A stretch of DNA of 27,681 nt. It comes from CAYFUG01 sp964346295. GTDB lineage: Bacteria > Patescibacteriota > Minisyncoccia > Moranbacterales > DUUL01. Of the stretch, positions 14,407 to 19,829 are shown one piece after another; within the stretch, counting starts at the first letter, position 1; each line of letters opens with the position of its first letter. The position numbers were made by a program, and so were the translations under genes. The DNA is taken from NCBI GenBank assembly GCA_964346295.1, contig CAYFUG010000017.1, positions 1 to 27,681 of the forward strand. The letters are read 5' to 3'. The notes beneath the pieces were generated by a model, which was not told the origin of the DNA, did no database searches, and saw nothing but the letters and a program-made list of their open reading frames with translations.

Positions 14407-15729
14407 ATGAAGAAAACTAAAATTGTGGCCACGATCGGACCGGCTTCCGAGAAGAAGTTGACTCTGATTAAAATGATTCGTAATGGAATGAATGTGGCGC
14501 GCTTGAATTTTTCGCACGGGACTTACGATAATCATAAAATGCTGATCAAAAACCTTCGAGCTGCGGAAAAAGAAATGCGAGTCAAAGTGGGTATTATGGC
14601 GGATATCCAAGGCCCTCGGATTCGAGTTGCCAATGAAAAAGCTTTTTCTATTGAAAAGGGAGAGCGGATTTTGGTGACTGATCTGCATTGTAAGGAAAAG
14701 TATGGTTGCAAGAAATCTTTAATTTTGGATTGGTCTGGTTTTTATGAGCACTTAGTTCTGGGAAAAGTAATTTTCATTGAGGATGGTTTAATTCAGTTGA
14801 GGGTGGTAGAAAAGAAAACAGCGGGAGTGGTAGCGGAGGTTTTAGCGGGAGAAGAAATTAAGCCGCGGAAAGGAGTTAACATCCCTGCTATTTCTCATTA
14901 TCTGGGATTTTTAACCGAAAAGGATCTGGAAGATCTAGAGTTTATTTTGGCTCAAGATATTGATCTCTTGGCAGTCTCTTTTGTTTCTAACCGCAAGAAT
15001 TTATTAAGTTTACGGGAGATTATTGATCATATTGTAGAAAAGAAGCTGAGAGGAAAGGCTAAAGAGAGAAGGCAGAAAAGCCCTCTATGGATATTTTCTA
15101 AAATTGAACGAGCAACGGCTATCAGGAACATGGATAGTCTAATAGAGGAATCGGATGGAATTTTGGTGGCTCGGGGAGATTTAGCGATTGAGGAGCCTCA
15201 AGAAAAAGTGGCGGTTTATCAAAAGGATATTATTCATAAGTGCTTACGAGAGCAGAAGCCAGTAATCGTAGCTACTCAAATGATGGCTTCTATGGCTGGT
15301 AATGCTCGTCCGACCCGGGCGGAAATTTCTGATGTAACTAATGCAGTGGTGGACAATGCTGACGCGGTAATGTTGAGTAATGAAACAGCGGTGGGGCGTT
15401 ATCCGATAGAGGTAGTAAAGACTATGAAAGAGGTAGTTGTGACGGCTGAAAAATCTCCTTACAATGATGTGGCCCTAGATAAGCGTTCCAAGTTTGGAAA
15501 ATTGCTGGTTAGTTATCTGTTGGGACCGCAGGCCGCTCGGGAAACGGGGGTGATAGAAGATTCTCAAGCGAATGGTCGCAAAAGAGGTCGCAAGAGAATT
15601 GTCTGGGCCAAAACACTGGACGAGTTGAGGGGACTTTCTAGTTTGCGCCAAGAGGATGTTCGTCTTAAGTTAGCCTTGAGGGATATTCACGAGAAGAGGA
15701 AGGCTTCTATTATCTGGGGCACCGAGTAA
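14407..15729 (+). CDS. pyk: Pyruvate kinase with a short, divergent C-terminal region
   Basis: Pyruvate kinase converts phosphoenolpyruvate and ADP to pyruvate and ATP in the last step of glycolysis. The frame is open from an ATG at 14344, but the family N-terminus is KTKIVATIGPAS, so the ATG at 14407 is chosen (440 aa). Visible active-site segments are NVARLNFSHG, ADIQGPRIR (around 65-73), the catalytic Lys in FSKIERA (around 229-235), ARGDLAIE (around 254-261, metal and PEP binding) and ATQMMASM...RPTRAE (around 289-305). After the barrel (about residue 350) only some 90 residues remain, basic and charged (NGRKRGRKR), in which I cannot see a normal effector-binding C domain. It may therefore lack usual allosteric control. 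Confidence 0.92.
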   Translation: MKKTKIVATIGPASEKKLTLIKMIRNGMNVARLNFSHGTYDNHKMLIKNLRAAEKEMRVKVGIMADIQGPRIRVANEKAFSIEKGERILVTDLHCKEKYGCKKSLILDWSGFYEHLVLGKVIFIEDGLIQLRVVEKKTAGVVAEVLAGEEIKPRKGVNIPAISHYLGFLTEKDLEDLEFILAQDIDLLAVSFVSNRKNLLSLREIIDHIVEKKLRGKAKERRQKSPLWIFSKIERATAIRNMDSLIEESDGILVARGDLAIEEPQEKVAVYQKDIIHKCLREQKPVIVATQMMASMAGNARPTRAEISDVTNAVVDNADAVMLSNETAVGRYPIEVVKTMKEVVVTAEKSPYNDVALDKRSKFGKLLVSYLLGPQAARETGVIEDSQANGRKRGRKRIVWAKTLDELRGLSSLRQEDVRLKLALRDIHEKRKASIIWGTE

Positions 15730-15931
15730 GAAGCGCAGAGCTTTCAAATTTTGAAAATATCGTTGTCAAAATCTACGCTACTCATTATCTCATCTCCGCT
15801 ACTCATTCACCGTACTTCTAGTGCGGCTCATTTTGATGCTTAACTTCTTCTGGGATTGTATTTTTCCGCCAAAGCTTTGGTCGGCAAGTCGCTTGGATTG
15901 ACAGTGATAATGGCTTTATATTAAATGAAAC

Positions 15932-16261
15932 ATGAAAAAGCCCAGTGAGTTTGAGCAAAGAGTGTACGATGTAACGACCCGGATTCCTTTGGGTCGAGTG
16001 ACAACTTATGGTCAAATTGCTAAGGCGTTGGGGAAGCCGGGAGCGGCTCGAGCAGTAGGAAATGCTCTCAATAAAAATCCATTTGCACCCAAGGTGCCTT
16101 GCCATCGAGTGGTGAAAGGCACGGGAGGAATCGGGGGGTTTGCCTCCAGTTGCGTTAAGAAGCAAACTTTGCTAAAAAGAGAGGGCGTGGAGATTGAGAA
16201 GGGGAGAGTGGTTGACTTTGGGAGGAGATTGGTTAAATTTAGTTCATTAGTTATTCTTTAA
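15932..16261 (+). CDS. MGMT-type methylated-DNA cysteine S-methyltransferase, single C-terminal domain
   Basis: This is the DNA-binding and active-site domain of O6-alkylguanine-DNA alkyltransferase. FEQRVYDVTTRIPLGRVTTY leads into the winged-helix GQIAKALGKPGAARAVGNAL with its Arg finger. The acceptor Cys is present in PCHRV (around residues 50-54), followed by GGIGGFA, so this is a real methyltransferase-type active site and not the Cys-less ATL form. At 109 aa it lacks the N-terminal domain of Ogt/Ada, as is common for short MGMT proteins. The ATG at 15932 precedes the domain directly. A perfect TTGACA at 15898-15903 lies upstream, but no good -10 box is spaced to it. The stop is 1 bp before the GTG of the next gene, suggesting an operon. 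Confidence 0.9.
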   Translation: MKKPSEFEQRVYDVTTRIPLGRVTTYGQIAKALGKPGAARAVGNALNKNPFAPKVPCHRVVKGTGGIGGFASSCVKKQTLLKREGVEIEKGRVVDFGRRLVKFSSLVIL

Positions 16262-16262
16262 A

Positions 16263-16445
16263 GTGTCTCAAAATATTAAAATAGCTGTCTTTTCCTTGCT
16301 CGCAGTAATCTTGGCTGGAGGGGGAGTTTATTCTTGGCATTTAAGCCGGATTGAAGCTGTTCCTAGTGGACAAGAAAGTGGCTTAATTAAGCAAAATTTT
16401 GATAGAGGAAGCTTGAAATTGGATGATTTTAAGCAAGTTGATTAA
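16263..16445 (+). CDS. N-terminal part of a Cys-rich anchored protein (probably frameshifted from the next ORF)
   Basis: GTG at 16263, 1 bp after the MGMT gene, opens a 60-aa frame with one membrane segment (IAVFSLLAVILAGGGVYSW, about residues 7-25) and a short polar tail ending LKLDDFKQVD at TAA 16443-16445. The next ORF overlaps in the +1 frame. Removing a single T in GATT at 16440-16443 would join them into one protein of about 163 aa, reading FKQVD-KHNCELSGG, which is the arrangement expected of a membrane-anchored CxC-repeat protein. I read it as the N-terminus of a broken or frameshifted gene, though a free 60-aa membrane peptide is possible. Confidence 0.55.
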   Translation: MSQNIKIAVFSLLAVILAGGGVYSWHLSRIEAVPSGQESGLIKQNFDRGSLKLDDFKQVD

Positions 16446-16755
16446 ACATAACTGTGAGTTAAGTGGGGGAACATTTAGTGAAAATGGGTGTGAATGTCCA
16501 ATTGAAGAAGATCTGGGACAGACACAAGAAGAGATGTATAATAAGAAGACGGGATATTGCCGAACTACTCACGGAGGACCGGGAGGCGAGGCTTTTAAGG
16601 CTTCTGTTGGAATGCCTTACGGCGACTATTCATTTTGGGAAAATATAGTGAGGCTAAGTTGTGAGAAAACTCATGGGAAATGGATCAATGCAAGGTGTGA
16701 GTGTTTAAGAGGGGTCTACGATAAATCAACGGGAGCTTGTATCTCAATGGATTAG
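16423..16755 (+). CDS. Cys-rich protein with two CxC repeats
   Basis: This 110-aa frame holds two related Cys units: CELSGGTFSENGCECP followed by MYNKKTGYC, and CEKTHGKWINARCECLRG followed by YDKSTGAC. Each has the pattern C-x(11)-C-x-C with a later KxTGxC, which suggests a disulphide-stabilised extracytoplasmic module. I know this type only as small secreted or anchored proteins in CPR genomes, without a function. The ATG at 16423 has GAGGAA 12 nt upstream, but the protein has no signal of its own; the signal anchor is in the overlapping upstream frame. The two ORFs are therefore probably one frameshifted gene. Confidence 0.6.
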   Translation: MILSKLIKHNCELSGGTFSENGCECPIEEDLGQTQEEMYNKKTGYCRTTHGGPGGEAFKASVGMPYGDYSFWENIVRLSCEKTHGKWINARCECLRGVYDKSTGACISMD

Positions 16756-16775
16756 GATTGTAAGAATTAAAAACT

Positions 16776-16865
16776 GGAGAGGTCGCATAGTGGCCTAGTG
16801 CACTCGCTTGGAAAGCGGGCAAGGTGTCAAAGCCTTCGGGAGTTCGAATCTCCCCCTCTCCGCCA
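16776..16865 (+). tRNA. tRNA-Ser (GGA)
   Basis: The acceptor stem GGAGAGG (16776-16782) pairs with CCTCTCC (16855-16861), with discriminator G and an encoded CCA (16863-16865). The anticodon stem CTCGC/GCGGG encloses the loop TTGGAAA with anticodon GGA at 16810-16812. A long variable arm (AAGG...CCTT) marks a class II serine tRNA, and the T arm GGGAG-TTCGAAT-CTCCC is intact. The last 21 nt and the following terminator are repeated 200 bp downstream. Confidence 0.97.
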
Positions 16866-16911
16866 ATTAAATAAGGAGGAAGGATTCCGAAGGGATTTTT
16901 CCTCCTTATTT
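16845..16911 (+). repeat. 67-bp direct repeat, copy 1 (tRNA-Ser 3' end plus terminator)
   Basis: From CGAATCTCC in the tRNA T arm to the end of the terminator stem, these 67 bp are identical to 17045-17111, exactly 200 bp downstream. Bases on either side differ, so the boundary is sharp. A duplicated tRNA 3' end is the usual footprint of site-specific integration, with the copy inside the tRNA as attL. No integrase is in the window. Confidence 0.85.
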
Positions 16912-16913
16912 TT
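16869..16913 (+). terminator. Terminator of tRNA-Ser
   Basis: AAATAAGGAGGA (16869-16880) pairs perfectly with TCCTCCTTATTT (16900-16911), followed by two more T residues. It starts 4 nt after the tRNA CCA end. An identical stem occurs in the second repeat copy at 17069-17111. Confidence 0.8.
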
Positions 16914-17044
16914 GTGTGAGGAGGGAGATGAGAAAGGCGGAGCCCAGACAAAAGAGCTTGCGAGTTTGGAGCTGGGCGAGCCCGGGGAGGAGCCACTTAA
17001 CGAATCCAAGCCGAAGGCGAAGGATGAGTTTAGTGAGCTGACCC

Positions 17045-17111
17045 CGAATCTCCCCCTCTCCGCCAATTAAATAAGGAGGAAGGATTCCGAAGGGATTTTT
17101 CCTCCTTATTT
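17045..17111 (+). repeat. 67-bp direct repeat, copy 2 (candidate att site)
   Basis: This is a perfect copy of 16845-16911 without the upstream part of a tRNA, so it holds only the last 21 nt of tRNA-Ser and the terminator hairpin. The 133 bp between the copies (16912-17044) is purine-rich and holds no credible gene. The copy could be an attR of a deleted element or a local duplication. It also supplies a terminator facing the accessory operon. Confidence 0.85.
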
Positions 17112-17289
17112 ACCTGGCGGTGTTTTCTGGACGAAGTTCGAACAATGTACGAGCAAAATCCGCAGGATTTTGATTGACTTCGCACGCGCCGCGTGCGTGA
17201 TGACTCTTTCCCCAAATCGTACGCTCGGATTCTGTGGTGAAGCGAACAATGCGCGCCTCGTGCTCCTTCCAGTCGCAAGCCAAAACCAT
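17110..17289 (-). CDS. Candidate 59-residue small protein
   Basis: On the minus strand, ATG at 17289-17287 is preceded by AAGGA at correct spacing and opens a 59-codon frame ending TAA at 17112-17110. The product starts MVLACDWKEHEARIVRF and ends PADFARTLFELRPENTAR; amino-acid composition is protein-like, with charged, aromatic and hydrophobic residues mixed. I do not recognise a family. Its stop codon abuts the end of the second 67-bp repeat, and its ribosome-binding site and first codons lie in a repeat found twice more around the accessory operon. It may be real, a remnant of a longer gene, or part of a repetitive sequence. Confidence 0.4.
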   Translation of the reverse strand: MVLACDWKEHEARIVRFTTESERTIWGKSHHARGACEVNQNPADFARTLFELRPENTAR

Positions 17290-17301
17290 AAATTTCCTTA
17301 C
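17281..17301 (+). repeat. Boundary repeat copy A
   Basis: CAAAACCATAAATTTCCTTA (17281-17300) matches the outer part of copy C (23298-23318, same orientation, one extra A) and is inverted relative to copy B (17357-17376). With B it could fold into a hairpin enclosing a G-rich loop. Confidence 0.65.
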
Positions 17302-17313
17302 CGATCCATTTTC

Positions 17314-17339
17314 GGCGGGGGGCTGGGGGGTGTGGGGGG
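17314..17339 (+). other. G-rich tract with three G6 runs
   Basis: Three runs of six G (17317-17322, 17325-17330 and 17334-17339) separated by CT and TGT, preceded by GG at 17314-17315, lie between boundary repeats A and B. The tract could form a G-quadruplex. I see no gene in it. Confidence 0.5.
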
Positions 17340-17356
17340 AGCCGCTAAAAAAATGA

Positions 17357-17390
17357 AAGGAAATTTTATGGTTTTGGTTCCGCCGCTTCG
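17357..17390 (+). repeat. 34-bp inverted repeat, left copy (B)
   Basis: These 34 bp match the reverse complement of 23284-23317 with a single mismatch (TGGTT here, TGTTT there). Together they enclose the whole XRE-methylase-HNH-membrane operon, a unit of 5.96 kb. The match ends sharply at both sides. Confidence 0.8.
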
Positions 17391-17431
17391 CTAATGGTTT
17401 ACAATCGGACGTAAATTAGCTATGATTTAAA

Positions 17432-17467
17432 TATAGAGATTCTATACTTTATATTATAATCTATATA
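17432..17467 (+). promoter_or_regulatory. Promoter and palindromic operator of the restriction operon
   Basis: A perfect interrupted palindrome TATAGA-GAT-TCTATA (17432-17446) is followed by a second AT-rich symmetric site (17450-17467) that contains a consensus -10 TATAAT (17455-17460). The first palindrome covers the position of the -35 box, which has poor consensus by itself. Paired operators overlapping the promoter are typical of controller-protein (C protein) circuits in restriction-modification loci, and the first gene downstream is an XRE protein of C-protein size. Which sites are bound is inference. Confidence 0.5.
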
Positions 17468-17489
17468 CCAAATTATACAACAACCGACT

Positions 17490-17687
17490 ATGAAAATTGC
17501 AGATAATTTAAAAAAGATACGAGCGCAAAAAGGCTACTCTCTCGAAAAGGTGGCTCGTTTGGGTGATTTGTCGCTCAATACGGTTGTGAAAATTGAAAGC
17601 GGAGTAAATCAGAATCCGACCATCGACACTCTCTCAAAAATCGCCAAGGCCCTTGAGGTTGATGTTGACGATTTAATTCAAAAATAG
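17490..17687 (+). CDS. XRE-family transcriptional regulator, probable restriction-modification controller protein
   Basis: This 65-aa protein is almost entirely one helix-turn-helix domain of the Cro/C1 type. IADNLKKIRAQKGYSLEKVA forms the first helices, LGDLSLNTVVKIESG is the recognition helix region (about 25-40), and NPTIDTLSKIAKALEVDVDDLIQ completes the five-helix fold. Size and position as the first gene of a methylase-nuclease operon match C proteins, which delay nuclease expression after entry into a new cell. Palindromic AT-rich sites overlap its promoter. Its stop is 2 nt before the methyltransferase ATG, so the genes are transcribed together. The C-protein role is inferred from context. 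Confidence 0.9.
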   Translation: MKIADNLKKIRAQKGYSLEKVARLGDLSLNTVVKIESGVNQNPTIDTLSKIAKALEVDVDDLIQK

Positions 17688-17689
17688 TT

Positions 17690-18736
17690 ATGGCAAAATC
17701 TTTAAACTCAAATCTCCATAGAGCAGCTAAAGTGAAGAATGATGAGTTTTATACTCTGCTTGCTGATATTGAAAAAGAGCTAAAACACTACAAAGATAAG
17801 TTTCGTGGTAAAGTCGTGTACTGCAACTGTGATGATCCGTTTGAAAGCAACTTTTTCAAATATTTTGCCGCAAATTTCAATGCGCTTGGATTAAAAAAGC
17901 TCGTCACGACGAGCTATACCAAGTCACCAATTGTCGGAGGTCAATTGCCATTGTTTGAGGTTGAAGGATTGAAACCGAAAGGCAAAGAGCCGTTCAAAAT
18001 GGAAATCAAAGAAGTGCCGGATATGGACGGCGATGGTGCAATAAACCTTGAAGATGTTAAACATCTATTGAAGCACGATAAGAACACCGCCACTCCGCTT
18101 AAAGGTAATGGCGATTTTCGTAGCGAGGAGTGTATTGAGCTATTGAAAGAGGCAGATATAGTTGTAACAAATCCGCCGTTCTCGCTTTTTCGGGAGTATA
18201 CAAAGCAGTTAGTAAAACACAATAAGAAGTTTTTGATTATTGGGAACGATAATGCAAGAACTTACATGGATTTTTTTGAATTGATCCAGAAGAATAAACT
18301 TTGGTCTGGCTATGGGAAGGTGAAGGAATTTATGCAACCCGACGGAACAATAAAAAAGTTTGGCAATGTTGGATGGTATACGAACTTAGATATAGCAAAG
18401 CGCCATGAACCCTTAACACTCTATAAAAAATACACGCCTAAAGAATTCCCTAAATATGACAACTACGATGCAATTGAAGTCTCAAAAGTTTCTGAGATTC
18501 CAATGGATTATAAGGGTGTGATGGGTGTCCCAATAACCTTTTTTGACAAATACAATCCAAAACAATTTGAAATTTTGGGCATTACAGACAGGGATCCAAA
18601 TAATGAATATCGGACAAAGTTATATACTCAAGAAGATTCACCAAAATACAATGACTTGAATAGGCGTGCTGCGATAAAAATCAAGAGCGAACTTAAACCG
18701 ACCTATGCTCGTTTGTTAATAAAGCATAAGAAATAA
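17690..18736 (+). CDS. EcoRI-family adenine-specific DNA methyltransferase
   Basis: This 348-aa protein resembles the EcoRI-type adenine methylase family (N6-adenine, S-adenosylmethionine-dependent). The N-terminal KNDEFYTLLADIEKELKHY (17-34) and VVYCNCDDPFESNFFKYFA (42-60, SAM-binding motif I region) are characteristic. The catalytic motif IV is NPPF at 161-164 in ADIVVTNPPFSLFREY. An EF-hand or dockerin-like loop, DMDGDGAINLEDV (111-123), sits between them. The C-terminal GVPITFFDKYNPKQFEILG is also typical. It would protect host DNA from the partner nuclease. It starts 2 nt after the XRE gene and ends 1 nt before the DUF262-HNH gene. The recognition site cannot be inferred. Confidence 0.92.
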   Translation: MAKSLNSNLHRAAKVKNDEFYTLLADIEKELKHYKDKFRGKVVYCNCDDPFESNFFKYFAANFNALGLKKLVTTSYTKSPIVGGQLPLFEVEGLKPKGKEPFKMEIKEVPDMDGDGAINLEDVKHLLKHDKNTATPLKGNGDFRSEECIELLKEADIVVTNPPFSLFREYTKQLVKHNKKFLIIGNDNARTYMDFFELIQKNKLWSGYGKVKEFMQPDGTIKKFGNVGWYTNLDIAKRHEPLTLYKKYTPKEFPKYDNYDAIEVSKVSEIPMDYKGVMGVPITFFDKYNPKQFEILGITDRDPNNEYRTKLYTQEDSPKYNDLNRRAAIKIKSELKPTYARLLIKHKK

Positions 18737-18737
18737 T

Positions 18738-19829
18738 ATGAAAATTGAATTACATCAAATCCCAATACGCAAAGTAATTGAGGGCTACCAAGATAGCGCC
18801 GAGGAAGGTGTTGTTGCGTATGGTAGCGACCTTGATGTTCGCCCAAAATATCAACGAGAGTTTGTCTATAAAGGCCACCAACGCGACGCCGTGATTCAGA
18901 CAATCAAACAAAACTTTCCACTCAACGTAATGTACTGGATGGTGCGCGACGATGGTGGTTATGAAATGCTGGATGGTCAACAGCGCACTATCAGTATCGG
19001 TCAATATGTGAACGGCGATTTTTCGATTAACGATTATTTTTTCCATAATTTGACCAAAGAAGAACAAGACCAGATTTTGGATTACGAACTGATGATTTAT
19101 TTCTGCGAGGGAACGGATAAAGAACGATTGGACTGGTTCAAAACTATCAACATCGCGGGTGAAAGATTGACGGATCAAGAGCTACGCAACGCCGTCTATA
19201 CCGGACCATGGCTTTCAGACGCCAAGCTGAAATTTAGCAAAACAAATTGCGCGGCGTATCTACTCGCCAACGATGGCGGCTCACTTCTAAAAGGTTCACC
19301 GATTCGTCAAGAATATTTAGAAACCGCAATTTCGTGGATAAACAACGGCGAAGTCGCGGACTACATGGCGAAACATCAGCACGACAAAAACGCTAACGAA
19401 TTATGGGAGTATTTCCAAAACGTCATTGCGTGGGTGCGAAAAATCTTTCCTAATTACCGAAAAGAAATGGCGAGCGTGAGTTGGGGTGAGCTATACAATC
19501 AATTCAAAGATAAAAAGCTAAACGCCAAGAAACTGGAAACCGAAGTTGCCAAGTTAATGCAGGACGAGGATGTAACGAAAAAATCGGGCATCTATCCGTA
19601 TGTTTTGACTCAAGACGAGCGGCATTTAAATATCCGTTCCTTTACCGACAACATGAAGCGAGAGGCATACGAAAGACAAAAGGGCGTTTGTGCATTTTGC
19701 AAAGAAAAGTTTGATATTTCCGAAATGGAAGCCGACCACATTACCCCATGGCACGAGGGCGGAAAAACTAACGCGAAGAATTGTCAGTTGTTGTGCAAAG
19801 ACGATAACCGGAGAAAATCTGGAAAATAA
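18738..19829 (+). CDS. DUF262-HNH protein, probable restriction endonuclease partner
   Basis: The N-terminal half is a DUF262 (GmrSD-type, ParB-fold-related) domain: PKYQREFVYKGHQRDAVIQT (36-55) and the signature MLDGQQRT with DGQQR at 79-83. A helical middle region follows. The C-terminus is an HNH nuclease: CAFC at 318-321, EADHITPWHEGGKTN with the DH pair at 333-334, the conserved Asn at 348, and a second Cys pair (349, 353), giving a zinc-stabilised beta-beta-alpha-metal fold. The combination is known in modification-dependent and Type II-like restriction. The adjacent methyltransferase makes it the likely cleavage subunit here. The ATG at 18738 follows the methylase stop by 1 nt, and its own stop directly abuts the next ATG. 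Confidence 0.88.
   Translation: MKIELHQIPIRKVIEGYQDSAEEGVVAYGSDLDVRPKYQREFVYKGHQRDAVIQTIKQNFPLNVMYWMVRDDGGYEMLDGQQRTISIGQYVNGDFSINDYFFHNLTKEEQDQILDYELMIYFCEGTDKERLDWFKTINIAGERLTDQELRNAVYTGPWLSDAKLKFSKTNCAAYLLANDGGSLLKGSPIRQEYLETAISWINNGEVADYMAKHQHDKNANELWEYFQNVIAWVRKIFPNYRKEMASVSWGELYNQFKDKKLNAKKLETEVAKLMQDEDVTKKSGIYPYVLTQDERHLNIRSFTDNMKREAYERQKGVCAFCKEKFDISEMEADHITPWHEGGKTNAKNCQLLCKDDNRRKSGK

Noticed and set aside
16685..17278. Minus-strand frames antisense to tRNA-Ser and its repeat with products ending in NWRRGGDSNSR-like sequence
   Set aside because: These are well-known artefact translations of the antisense of tRNA-Ser 3' ends. They have no start signals of their own and are duplicated only because the 67-bp repeat is duplicated.
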